64,000 bases of DNA from contig JAWLHU010000012.1 in assembly GCA_041690255.1 (NCBI GenBank), positions 1-64,000 of the forward strand. The letters run 5' to 3'. Position 1 is the stretch's first letter; every line of letters begins with the position of its first letter. Source of the stretch: JAWLHU01 sp041690255 (GTDB lineage Bacteria > Bacillota > Sulfobacillia > Symbiobacteriales > Symbiobacteriaceae). Below the pieces are notes generated by a model. It saw only the letters and a list, made by a program, of their open reading frames with translations, ran no database searches and was not told the DNA's origin. Shown in pieces: positions 30,500 to 38,308 of the stretch. The translations under genes and the position numbers were made by a program.

Positions 30500-30649
30500 G
30501 TGTTCTACGGCTGCGGCTTTGGCAAGCCCTTTGGCAAGTTCGGCAAGCCCTTCTTCGGCAAAGGATTTGGTTACCCAGCCACCAAGGCGAGCGGCTTTAC
30601 CAGTGCCGTGCCCGCTACGACGATCGCCACTACACCTTTCCCCTGGTAG
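30500..30649 (+). CDS. Small Gly/aromatic-rich protein, copy 2
   Basis: A 49-codon frame starting at GTG with GGGGGTGAT just upstream and a strong terminator ten bases after the stop. The product begins VFYGCGFGKPFGKFGKPFFG and ends PFPW. It has four Gly-Lys-Pro/Phe units, one cysteine and no acidic residue. It resembles the product at 28499-28624 in start, composition and Trp end, so the two look like paralogues flanking aroF and the methyltransferase gene. The family is unknown to me. Ribosome-binding site, closed frame, terminator and paralogue together support a real gene; an expressed peptide has not been shown. Confidence 0.62.
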   Translation: MFYGCGFGKPFGKFGKPFFGKGFGYPATKASGFTSAVPATTIATTPFPW

Positions 30650-30658
30650 TGCTCAATC

Positions 30659-30688
30659 AGCAGCAGCCCCCTCACCGGGGCTGCTGCT
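30659..30688 (+). terminator. Terminator after small gene 2
   Basis: A perfect 12-bp stem, AGCAGCAGCCCC with GGGGCTGCTGCT, followed by TTCCT. Confidence 0.8.
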
Positions 30689-30773
30689 TTCCTGAGGGAC
30701 CAGATGGCCCCGGAGCGCATAGTATGGCTGCGACACCAGGCTCATGACCCTACATGCTGGGAGGAGTCGCCGC

Positions 30774-31571
30774 GTGCTACAGCCATTTGGAGGGGGCCTC
30801 CCTCCCGGAGCGCCAAGTGGGGCCATCCTGCCCGGCGGAACACAGGATGACCCTCTGGCCATGACCAGCTATCCCAGTCCCCCCGTGATCAGCCTGCCAT
30901 TCAATCAGTTCCGACAGATCACCATACAGAACCTGGAGCGGAGCCGCCAGAGCGCAGTACCGGTCTCGATCTTCGCGGAGCTCGATGCCTCCAACCTCAT
31001 AGCGGCCCGTGAGCGGCTAAAGCCGTTGGCCGAAAGTCTGTTGGGCCTGAAGCTGACATACCTCCCCTTCTTCGCTCGAGCGACGGTCAAGGCCTTGCTG
31101 AAATACCCGGTCATGAACTCGGTTCTCTCCCCGACCGGCCATGTCATTCCCCGGCAGATCCATCTGGGCATCGCCACCAGCGTGCCCGGAGCCGTGCTGA
31201 TCCCAACGATCTTCGGTGCCGAGCGCATGAACTTCTGGGAGCTTGCGCGGGCGATCGATCTGCAGACGAGCAGGGCCAAGGCCGGCCAGCTCAGTCCCGC
31301 CGAGATGGCCATGCAGACCTGCGTGATCAGCAATACCGGGAGCATGGGCGGCGAGTCACTCTTCGGCACCCCGGTCCTCCTGCCGACCAATACGAGCAGC
31401 CTGGCCTTTGAGACCATACGGAAGCGACCCGTGGTCCTGGCGAATGATCAGATCGGTATTCGCCCCATGATGTACCTATCGCTGACCGCCGATCATCGTG
31501 CGGTCGATGGTTCCGACATGGTCCCGTTCATCGGGCGGATCAAGGAGATCCTGGAACGGGTCGATATCTGA
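30774..31571 (+). CDS. 2-oxo-acid dehydrogenase E2-type acyltransferase core without lipoyl domain
   Basis: A 265-residue protein equal to only the catalytic domain of dihydrolipoamide acyltransferase (E2). The active-site motif DHRAVDG is intact near the C-terminus, and NTGSMGGESLFGTPVLLP matches the core fold. The usual N-terminal lipoyl and subunit-binding domains are missing and replaced by a short Gly/Pro-rich tail. The GTG was chosen because GGGAGGAG lies seven bases upstream; an ATG 29 codons further in is weaker. Lipoyl-less E2 cores may act as chloramphenicol-acetyltransferase-like acyl transferases or need a lipoyl protein from elsewhere. The convergent neighbour encodes an E1-alpha subunit. 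Confidence 0.86.
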   Translation: MLQPFGGGLPPGAPSGAILPGGTQDDPLAMTSYPSPPVISLPFNQFRQITIQNLERSRQSAVPVSIFAELDASNLIAARERLKPLAESLLGLKLTYLPFFARATVKALLKYPVMNSVLSPTGHVIPRQIHLGIATSVPGAVLIPTIFGAERMNFWELARAIDLQTSRAKAGQLSPAEMAMQTCVISNTGSMGGESLFGTPVLLPTNTSSLAFETIRKRPVVLANDQIGIRPMMYLSLTADHRAVDGSDMVPFIGRIKEILERVDI

Positions 31572-31579
31572 AGGGTAGA

Positions 31580-31606
31580 GGGCCCGGGGAGTGGAACCCC
31601 GGGCCC
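31580..31606. terminator. Bidirectional terminator
   Basis: A perfect 10-bp stem, GGGCCCGGGG with CCCCGGGCCC, between the E2-core gene and the convergent E1-alpha gene. Confidence 0.8.
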
Positions 31607-31638
31607 TGGTCATGCACTCTCCCCGGCCCCGGGCGCTG

Positions 31639-32592
31639 CTAGACCCCAGGGGCCGGCAGCGGCGCGGCCCGGGCCTTCTCCTCCGCCTCGTCGAGGAGCC
31701 TCTTCGTCCCGGCCTCCCAGGCCTCCTCGTCGGCGAGCGGGAGCAGGCCGGCATCCCGCAGGTAATCCCGCACGCCCGGAAGCGGGTCGTTCTGCGCTTT
31801 CAGCTCTTCGGCGGGGCGGTATATGGCCTGGTTGTCATCACAGGTGTGGGGGTCGAGGCGCGGGACGTGGACCTCCAGCAGGGTCGGCCCCTCTCCTGCG
31901 CGGGCCCGGGCCACCGCCTCCCGGGCCGCAGCGTGCACCGTGAACGGGTCGGCGCCATTCAGAGAGAGACCGCATACGCCATAGCCCACCGCCCGGGCCG
32001 CGACGCTCCCGCCTGCGATCTGGCGTGCAGCCGGCACCGAGATCGCCCAGCCGTTGTTCTGGCACAGATAGATGACCGGTAGCTTATAGAGCGCCGCATA
32101 GTTCATCCCCTCGTGGAACTCCCCCTGTGAGGCGGCGCCCTCCCCAAAGCTGCAGTAGACCGCGGCTGGATCGCCCCGCCGGCGGGCGGCAAGCGCCACC
32201 CCCGCCGCCTGGGGAATCTGGACGCCCACCGGGGCCGAGCGGGCGACGATCTTCAAGCGCCGGTCCCCCCAGTTGTAGGGCGTCTGTCGCCCGCCCGATG
32301 CCGGGTCGGCCGCACGCCCGAACGAGGAGAGCATCAGGTCCAGCGGCGTGCTGCCGGCGACCAACACCGCCCCCAGGTCCCGGTAGTAGCAGAACCACCA
32401 GTCCACCTCACGCTGAAAGGCCAGGGCGACGGCCACCTGGGCCACCTCGTGCCCCCGGCTGGAGACCGCCAGCGGGATCGCCCCGGAGCGCTGGAGCAGG
32501 GCGAGCCGCTCGTCGAGCCGGCGGGTCAACAACATGTAGCGATAGATCTGCCGGGCCTGGTCATCGGTCAGGCCGGCTGCCAGATGATCCAC
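31639..32592 (-). CDS. 2-oxo-acid dehydrogenase E1 component, alpha subunit
   Basis: A 317-residue thiamine-diphosphate enzyme subunit of the pyruvate/branched-chain type. The ThDP-binding motif reads GEGAASQGEFHEGMNYAAL and ends at a CQNN stretch, as in PdhA/BkdA. It also has SRGHEVAQVAVA at the N-terminus. E1-alpha normally works only with E1-beta, which is not encoded nearby, and the adjacent E2 core has no lipoyl domain. The GTG start directly follows the TGA of the upstream GNAT gene, so the two are translationally coupled. The holoenzyme may be completed by genes elsewhere, or the pair may be repurposed in the local pathway. Confidence 0.9.
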   Translation of the reverse strand: MDHLAAGLTDDQARQIYRYMLLTRRLDERLALLQRSGAIPLAVSSRGHEVAQVAVALAFQREVDWWFCYYRDLGAVLVAGSTPLDLMLSSFGRAADPASGGRQTPYNWGDRRLKIVARSAPVGVQIPQAAGVALAARRRGDPAAVYCSFGEGAASQGEFHEGMNYAALYKLPVIYLCQNNGWAISVPAARQIAGGSVAARAVGYGVCGLSLNGADPFTVHAAAREAVARARAGEGPTLLEVHVPRLDPHTCDDNQAIYRPAEELKAQNDPLPGVRDYLRDAGLLPLADEEAWEAGTKRLLDEAEEKARAAPLPAPGV

Positions 32593-33054
32593 TCAAAGCA
32601 CCTTCTCAAAGAGGATTCGCTCGGCCCTGCAGCCCTCGCCCCGAGCGTGGCGCAGCGATGGCTCGTTCCAGGGCGATATGAACCGGCGAAGCACCTTCAC
32701 CCCGGCTGCCCGGACAATCGCCTCGCCTGCGGCGGTCAACTGGCTGCTCACCCCCCTGCCACGCCAGGCCGGATCGACCCAGATATCCCAGAAGAGCCCC
32801 GTCTGGGCGCCGGTCAGTTCGTCGGGCATGAAGGCGACCACCAGGTAGCCGATCGGCCTCCCCGCCTCCCGAGCGACCAGCGCCACGTTCCCGGGCTGCT
32901 GCAGAAGCGCCCAGAGTCCGTGCTGGGACGTGGTGGCCACGCTCTGCGGGGTGGTCTGGGGCCGGAGGGCATCGGAGACGTGCTTCCAGGCGGTCTCGGC
33001 GGTCAGGTTGGCGAGCCACGGCCACTCGGCCAGGGCGAGTGGTCCAATCTCCAT
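32593..33054 (-). CDS. GNAT family N-acetyltransferase
   Basis: A 153-residue GCN5-related acetyltransferase. Motif A is clear (WVDPAWRGRGVSSQL, the R/QxxGxG acetyl-CoA loop), preceded by the beta-4 strand GLFWDIWV and followed by the motif-B-like end RHARGEGCRAERILF. The substrate is unknown. GGAGGTG lies eight bases before the ATG. It is the first gene of a two-gene unit with the E1-alpha gene (stop and GTG start adjacent) and diverges from the chorismate operon across a 111-bp region that must hold both promoters. Confidence 0.88.
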   Translation of the reverse strand: MEIGPLALAEWPWLANLTAETAWKHVSDALRPQTTPQSVATTSQHGLWALLQQPGNVALVAREAGRPIGYLVVAFMPDELTGAQTGLFWDIWVDPAWRGRGVSSQLTAAGEAIVRAAGVKVLRRFISPWNEPSLRHARGEGCRAERILFEKVL

Positions 33055-33165
33055 GGCAGCGACACCTCCTCATCTCACGGTCAGAGATATGCACGTGGCG
33101 TCGCCGGAGTCCCTGCATATATTGGGCCGTAGTTGCGAGTGAGACGGAAGGAGGCAGGCATCTCC

Positions 33166-33849
33166 ATGCGCATAGTCGATCTGTCGCTGGGCTTCAGCCA
33201 CGGCATGCCGAGCTATGGGGCCTCGTGGTACCCGAGCATGGCGATCCATGCGATCATGACGCCGGAGACCGACCCCGCCGGTCAGGGCAGGCGCTTCAGC
33301 CAGTTCAGCATGAACCCGCACAACGCCACCCATATTGATGCACCAAACCATTTCTTTCCCGATGGCCCCGGCGTGGAAGATCTCGATCCGAGCCTCTTCA
33401 TGGGGCCGGCCCTGGTACTGGACCTGAGCCGGAAGGGGCTGAAGGAGCCGGTGGGCGCGGCGGACTTGGCGGCGGCGGCGAATGGGAAGATGCGCCCCGG
33501 GCTCCGCCTCCTGCTCCGGACCGATTACCTCGATCAGCACTGGGGCGATCCGGACTTCTGGAAGAAGCCGCCCTACCTGGATGAGTCGGCTGCCCACTGG
33601 TGCGTGGAGCAGGGCGCCGCCCTGGTCGGGCTCGACTTCCTGACCGAGGAGCCGGGCGACAGGGCCTTCCCGGTGCACCGGACCCTGTTGGGGGCAGGGA
33701 TCCCTATCCTGGAGTACATCTGTAATCTCCGGTCGCTCAGCCAGGCGGAGGTCTGGCTCTGCGCCCTGCCGGTCCTGGTGCACGGGGCTGAGGCGGCGCC
33801 GGTCCGGGCGATCGCCGTGGAGGGAGATGAGCCGCATGGCAAGGCGTGA
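33166..33849 (+). CDS. Cyclase-family metal hydrolase (kynurenine-formamidase-like)
   Basis: A 227-residue protein of the Cyclase family (PF04199), which includes arylformamidase KynB and isatin hydrolase. The metal-binding signature HNATHIDAPNHF matches the family's HxGTHxDxPxHF apart from Ala for Gly. DLSLGFSHGMPSYG at the N-terminus and LVGLDFLTEEP match the rest of the fold. Members hydrolyse amide or lactam bonds next to aromatic rings. GGAGG lies about 12 bases before this ATG; the frame is open 11 codons upstream to a GTG. It is the first gene of a five-gene operon and overlaps the next gene, so it should act on the same aromatic metabolite. Confidence 0.88.
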   Translation: MRIVDLSLGFSHGMPSYGASWYPSMAIHAIMTPETDPAGQGRRFSQFSMNPHNATHIDAPNHFFPDGPGVEDLDPSLFMGPALVLDLSRKGLKEPVGAADLAAAANGKMRPGLRLLLRTDYLDQHWGDPDFWKKPPYLDESAAHWCVEQGAALVGLDFLTEEPGDRAFPVHRTLLGAGIPILEYICNLRSLSQAEVWLCALPVLVHGAEAAPVRAIAVEGDEPHGKA

Positions 33850-35053
33850 GTGGCCGGTGGAGCGCTTCCCCCTGCCCGCCTGGACGGCCATCGATCTGGT
33901 GGATGCCCTGGCACCGGGGCCGGTCGCCCTGCTGGATGGCCTCACCTGGGGCGACCATCGATGCACCCTGGTGGCCTGGGCGCCCGCTGTCACCGCCCTC
34001 ACCCTGGCCGATGCGCAGGCCGCCGCCGGGTCGGTCCCCCTCCCGCCCGATGCCCCGTCCCTGCTCGGTGCGGCGGTGGGGAGCCTGACCTGGGACGGGG
34101 AGGTCCGCTTCTGGGTGCCCGCTCAGGCCGCCCTCTTTGACCCGGCCGGCGGGGCGCTCTGGGTCCGTGGGGGACTGCCACCCATGAGGCCAGTGGAACA
34201 CGGTCACCAGCCCGCGGCAGACGCCCCCTCCCCCGCCCGCCCCCTCTGGACGAGGGAAGCCTACTGCGCCGCCGTCCGGGAGGCCCAGGCCAACATGGCC
34301 ACCGGCCAGATCAGCAAGCTGATCCTGTCGGTCCCCTTCGAGGCCCGGACCGAGCGGCGGCCCCTCGAGGTGTACGCCCGCCTGGCCGACGGCGACCCGC
34401 CGGGCCTCCGCTTCCTCCTGGACCACGGGCCGGGCAGGGGGGCCCTCCTCGGCATCTCCCCGGAGCCCCTGGTCACCCTCTTCGGCCGACGGGCCGAGAT
34501 GCACCTGCTGGCCGGCACCCGCCCCGCCGGGGCGGTGCACGAGCGGGAGCTGATGACCAGCGCCAAGGACCGGGAGGAGCATGCCGTGGCCGTGGAGCAG
34601 GCCCGGCAGGACCTGCTGACCGTCTGCGTCCCCTCCAGCGTCGCCGTCGACCGCTTCATGACCCCCGAGCAGCACCCGGGGCTGGTCCATCTCGCCTCCC
34701 ACCTCTCGGGGCTGCTGCGGCCCGATGCGACCGGCCCCGACCTGGTCGCCGCCTGCTTCCCCGCCGGGACCGTGGGCGGTATTCCCCGCAGCGAGGCCAT
34801 CGGCCTGATCGACCGGCTCGAGCCGGCGCCCCGCGACTGGTACGCCGGGGCGGTGGGCGCCCTGCTCCCCGACGGCGACCTCCAGCTCTGGCTGACGATC
34901 CGCAGCCTATTCCTGAAAGATGGTACCGCCACCGTGCGGGCCGGGGCCGGCCTGGTCGCCGCCAGCCAGCCCGAGCAGGAGTGGCAGGAATGCCTGAACA
35001 AGGCCCGCCGGGCCCTCCTGGCAGTGGGCGCGGAGGTGTCGCCCCATGAGTGA
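33836..35053 (+). CDS. Chorismate-binding enzyme (TrpE/PabB/isochorismate synthase family)
   Basis: A stand-alone chorismate-utilising enzyme of about 405 residues. The C-terminal catalytic half shows the family motifs: AGTRPAG, SAKDREEHAVAVEQARQDL, HLASHLSG, FPAGTVGGIP, YAGAVGAL and the final VRAGAGLVAASQPEQEWQE with NKARRAL. The KDREEH block resembles isochorismate synthases, whereas the FPAGTV block resembles anthranilate/aminodeoxychorismate synthases, and the usual APK is IPR. The product therefore cannot be fixed. No glutamine amidotransferase is adjacent. An ATG three codons upstream is an alternative start. It overlaps both neighbours in the operon. Confidence 0.88.
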   Translation: MARREWPVERFPLPAWTAIDLVDALAPGPVALLDGLTWGDHRCTLVAWAPAVTALTLADAQAAAGSVPLPPDAPSLLGAAVGSLTWDGEVRFWVPAQAALFDPAGGALWVRGGLPPMRPVEHGHQPAADAPSPARPLWTREAYCAAVREAQANMATGQISKLILSVPFEARTERRPLEVYARLADGDPPGLRFLLDHGPGRGALLGISPEPLVTLFGRRAEMHLLAGTRPAGAVHERELMTSAKDREEHAVAVEQARQDLLTVCVPSSVAVDRFMTPEQHPGLVHLASHLSGLLRPDATGPDLVAACFPAGTVGGIPRSEAIGLIDRLEPAPRDWYAGAVGALLPDGDLQLWLTIRSLFLKDGTATVRAGAGLVAASQPEQEWQECLNKARRALLAVGAEVSPHE

Positions 35054-36122
35054 CCTCGATCTCGATCTGGACCTGAATCTGGATGCCCGCGTCCAGGCGC
35101 TGATCCGCTGGCACTTCGATCCCGCCACCGGCTCTCCCTACTGGCTCCGCAGGGCCACCACCCTCCCCTTCGACCCGCTGACCGAGATCCGCTCGTTCGA
35201 TGATCTCAGCCGCTTCCCCGACGTGGCAGATGAGTGGCGCCAGATCCCCGCGGGCGATCTGATCCCGGCTGGTGCGACCACCGACTTCGCCGTCTGGGAA
35301 ACCGGCGGGACCACAGGCCCCCCGACCCGCATTATTGATGGGGTCGAGCGGACCCGGGGGATCGAGCGGATCGATGCAATCCTTGATCAACACCACTTCC
35401 CACGAAGCCCGAGCGGCCACCCGGGGTGGCTCCACCTCGGCCCCACCGGGCCCCACCTGGTCGGGACCAACGTGGGCCGGCTTGCCCGCCGCCGCGGCTA
35501 CCTGTCCTACACCATCGACCTCGACCCCCGCTGGGTGAAGCGCCTTTACCGGGAGGAGCGGCCACAGGATGCCCGCCACTACATGCAGCACCTCGTCGAC
35601 CAGGCGCTGAACCTCCTGCGGACCCAGCCGGTGCAGGTCCTCTCGGCCACCCCGCCCATCCTCCAGGCGCTCTGCGAGCAGCCCGAGGCCTACGCCCACC
35701 TGGCCGGGTCTGTACGCGGGATCATCTGGTTCGGCACCAGCCTATCGCCCGAGGCGCTCCGCCTGCTGGAGGAGGAACTCCTGCCCAATGCCCGGCTGGT
35801 CGGCTGGTACGGCAACACCCTCATGGGCATCGCCTGCCAGCGCCCCCGGCGGCCCGGCGATCCCCACCCGTGCATCTTCACGCCGCCGGTGCCCGGTGCG
35901 ATCCTGCGCCTGGTCGATCCCGCAGACCCCATCCGCCGGGTTGCCCCCGGTGAGGAGGGGCAGGTGCGCATCAGCCTGCTGAACCGCGAGCTCTTCCTGC
36001 CCTGGCACCTGGAGCGGGACCGGGCTGTCCGTGTGGCCTCCGCCCAACCCGATCTGTGGGATGATGTCGCCAACGTCGCCCCGCTGGATGGTGGCGGCGC
36101 CAGAACCGAGGGGGTGTACTGA
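35046..36122 (+). CDS. Adenylate-forming ligase, LuxE/PaaK-like
   Basis: A 358-residue acid-activating enzyme. The ATP-binding P-loop-like motif appears as WETGGTTGPPTR, and later GSVRGIIWFGTSLSPE, GWYGNTLMG and EGQVRIS follow the order seen in phenylacetate-CoA ligases and LuxE acyl-protein synthetases. It is shorter than typical PaaK (about 430), closer to LuxE. The start has an unusual DLDLDLDLNLD run. The ATG overlaps the previous stop by 8 bases, and the next gene starts at the base after its stop. Together with the following LuxC-like reductase it likely activates an aromatic acid for reduction to an aldehyde. Confidence 0.78.
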   Translation: MSDLDLDLDLNLDARVQALIRWHFDPATGSPYWLRRATTLPFDPLTEIRSFDDLSRFPDVADEWRQIPAGDLIPAGATTDFAVWETGGTTGPPTRIIDGVERTRGIERIDAILDQHHFPRSPSGHPGWLHLGPTGPHLVGTNVGRLARRRGYLSYTIDLDPRWVKRLYREERPQDARHYMQHLVDQALNLLRTQPVQVLSATPPILQALCEQPEAYAHLAGSVRGIIWFGTSLSPEALRLLEEELLPNARLVGWYGNTLMGIACQRPRRPGDPHPCIFTPPVPGAILRLVDPADPIRRVAPGEEGQVRISLLNRELFLPWHLERDRAVRVASAQPDLWDDVANVAPLDGGGARTEGVY

Positions 36123-37460
36123 GTGCTGGAGATTCCGCTATGGCGGGGCGGCGCCGGGCGCAGGAGCCTGGAGGACCGGACCCTGCTCGACTACCGGGCA
36201 GAGCCGGTCGCCAGGGTCCATGTCGCACCGGCCCTGCTCGTCCACCGGGCGGTGGCCGAACTCCGCCGGGCCGCCCCCTTGTACAACGAGGACCCGGCGG
36301 AGCTCTGGCCTGTGATCGCCCGGGCGGGCCGCCTGCTGGCGACCGGCGACCTGGGCGGATGCAGCGCCGCCGAGCACGCTGAGCTGACCACCCGGGCCAC
36401 CGGCGCCCCGCTCACCTGGGCGACGACCGGCCTGGTCGAGCTGGCCCGGGGCATGGAGCAGATCGAGGAGGCGCTCCGCCGGCAGGCGCCGGGCGGCGAC
36501 CTCTCCGCCTTCCGGACCCGCCGGGTGGGCTCGCCGGGCCACGCCTGGGTCCCCGTGGGGCAGGTACTGGGCTTTGTCGCCCCGTCAAATCATCCCGCCG
36601 TCCACCTGACCTGGGTCCTCGCCCTGGCCATGGGCTGGTGCGTCGCCATCCGCCCCGGTGCCGACGACCCGCTCACCCCCTGGCGTGCCCTGCTGGCGCT
36701 GAAGGAGGTCGGCTTCCCCATCGACCGGGTCGCCTTCCTGCCCGGCGACCATGAGCTAGTTCCCGCCCTTGTCGAAGCCTGCGACCGGACGGTGGCCTAC
36801 GGCGGCGAGAGCCTGGCCCGCCTGCTGGGTAACGACCCCCGGGTCCTCTTCAACGGCCCCGGTCACTCCAAAGTCCTGGTAGATGGAGCCCTTGTCGCCG
36901 AGTCGACGCCAACGTTCCTGCTGGACTGCATCCTCCACGATGGCGGCCGCAAATGCACCTGCGCCAGCTCGATCATCCTGCGGGGGGAGGCGCCCGGCCT
37001 GCTGGATGACCTGGCCGAGCGGCTGGCGGCGGTCCCGCTGCTCGACCCGCTTGACCCTGCGGCCCGGATCCCGGCTTGGAAGGTGCCATCTGCCCTGCGG
37101 GCCACCCCGGCCACTCCGGTTGAGGCAGATGGCCTCTACTTCGCCCGCCCTGCGCTCATCCGGTGCAGTGGTCCGGAGAGCCCCCCCTTCGGCATCGAGC
37201 TGCCCACTGCCTGGGCGACCGCCCTCACCCTGCCGGCAGATGCCGATCCCCTGCCGGTGCTGCGTGGCTCCCTCGCCGTCTCACTGCTCACCGCGGACCG
37301 GCCGCTGATCGAGCGCTGTCTGCTGGAACCGGCGATTACCAAGCTGTTCGTGGGGCCTATTCCCCCCTGGTATACGGAGCCGGGAGCGCCACACCACGGG
37401 CTCCTGGCTGACTTCCTCTTCACCGCCAAGGCGTTCAAGGAGGTGCATCCATGGAACTGA
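36123..37460 (+). CDS. Acyl-CoA/acyl reductase of the LuxC/aldehyde dehydrogenase superfamily
   Basis: A 445-residue ALDH-superfamily protein of the LuxC type. The cofactor region reads VLGFVAPSNHPAVHLTWVLA with a GDHE stretch in place of the usual G-x-G loop, and the catalytic cysteine region is GGRKCTCASS with Cys278 and Cys280. The protein is cytoplasmic. In lux-type systems such an enzyme reduces an acyl thioester or acyl-adenylate delivered by a LuxE-like partner to the aldehyde, and here the partner gene lies immediately upstream. The GTG start follows the preceding stop directly. Its end overlaps the SDR gene by 10 bases. The substrate is inferred to be aromatic. Confidence 0.8.
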   Translation: MLEIPLWRGGAGRRSLEDRTLLDYRAEPVARVHVAPALLVHRAVAELRRAAPLYNEDPAELWPVIARAGRLLATGDLGGCSAAEHAELTTRATGAPLTWATTGLVELARGMEQIEEALRRQAPGGDLSAFRTRRVGSPGHAWVPVGQVLGFVAPSNHPAVHLTWVLALAMGWCVAIRPGADDPLTPWRALLALKEVGFPIDRVAFLPGDHELVPALVEACDRTVAYGGESLARLLGNDPRVLFNGPGHSKVLVDGALVAESTPTFLLDCILHDGGRKCTCASSIILRGEAPGLLDDLAERLAAVPLLDPLDPAARIPAWKVPSALRATPATPVEADGLYFARPALIRCSGPESPPFGIELPTAWATALTLPADADPLPVLRGSLAVSLLTADRPLIERCLLEPAITKLFVGPIPPWYTEPGAPHHGLLADFLFTAKAFKEVHPWN

Positions 37461-38227
37461 AAGGCAAACGAGCCCTGGTCACTGGGGCCTCGAAGGGGCT
37501 GGGTAGGGAGATCGCCCTCGGCCTCGCCGCCGCCGGGGCCGACCTAGCGATCCATTACCACCGGGACCGGGCCGGGGCGGAGGAGACCGCCCGGGCCGTG
37601 CGGGAGGCGAGCGCCCAGCCGGCGGAGGCCCGGGACACCGGGGCCCGGGTGCTCACCCTGCAGGCCGACCTCTCCCACCCCGACGATGCCGGCGTGATCA
37701 TCAGCCAGATTGAGGAGGAATGGGGCGGGCTCGACCTGCTGGTGAACAACGCCGGCGTGGCGCCGATCCTCCCCTGGGACCGGGTGACGCCCGTCGAGTG
37801 GGCCGATGCCCTGGCCACCAACCTGAGCGGCCCGTTCTACCTGCTCCGGGCGGGGCTCCCCCTGCTCAGGACGGGTCGGGAGGCGAGCGTAGTCAACATC
37901 GGTTCGGTTGTCAGCTTCAACGGCGGCGCCTTCGGCCCGGCCTACGCCGCCGCCAAGGCGGGCCTGGTCGGGCTCACCCGCTCCGCCGCCCGGGAGTGGG
38001 GGCCGCTGGGGATCCGGGTCAACTGCGTCGCCCCCGGCCCGCTGGACTCGCCCCTGGCGCACGCCCTGCCCGCCACGGCGCTGGAGGCCATGAAGGCCCA
38101 GACCCCCCTCCGCCGGTTGGGCAGCTTCGGGGACGTGGCTTCCGTGGTCCTGTGGCTCCTCTCGCCCGCCGCCGCCTTCGTGACGGGCCAGACCATCGTG
38201 GTGGATGGGGGCCGGGTCATGAATTAG
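37451..38227 (+). CDS. Short-chain dehydrogenase/reductase (FabG-like)
   Basis: A 258-residue classical SDR. The cofactor motif TGASKGLG, NNAGVAP, the Ser of NIGSVVS, Tyr165 and Lys169 (YAAAK) are all present, so it should be an active NAD(P)H-dependent oxidoreductase. A basic residue after the glycine motif region (HYHRDR) suggests NADP preference. It ends the five-gene operon and overlaps the LuxC-like gene. Likely jobs are reducing the aldehyde made upstream to an alcohol or, as EntA does, oxidising a dihydrodiol; the sequence does not decide. A stem-loop follows. Confidence 0.9.
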   Translation: MELKGKRALVTGASKGLGREIALGLAAAGADLAIHYHRDRAGAEETARAVREASAQPAEARDTGARVLTLQADLSHPDDAGVIISQIEEEWGGLDLLVNNAGVAPILPWDRVTPVEWADALATNLSGPFYLLRAGLPLLRTGREASVVNIGSVVSFNGGAFGPAYAAAKAGLVGLTRSAAREWGPLGIRVNCVAPGPLDSPLAHALPATALEAMKAQTPLRRLGSFGDVASVVLWLLSPAAAFVTGQTIVVDGGRVMN

Positions 38228-38268
38228 GCCCGCTATCGAATCCGGCGGGGCCGAGGGCGCACATGGGA

Positions 38269-38296
38269 GATGGGGGACGATCGCTCGCCCCCCATC
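38269..38296. terminator. Bidirectional terminator
   Basis: A stem of GATGGGGG with CCCCCATC, including further inner pairs, between the convergent SDR and lipase genes. Confidence 0.65.
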
Positions 38297-38308
38297 AGCC
38301 CGCCTGCC

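Noticed and set aside
28741..38227. A mobile genomic island carrying the aromatic-metabolism genes
   Set aside because: No integrase, transposase, tRNA attachment site or flanking direct repeat was seen, and base composition matches the neighbours.
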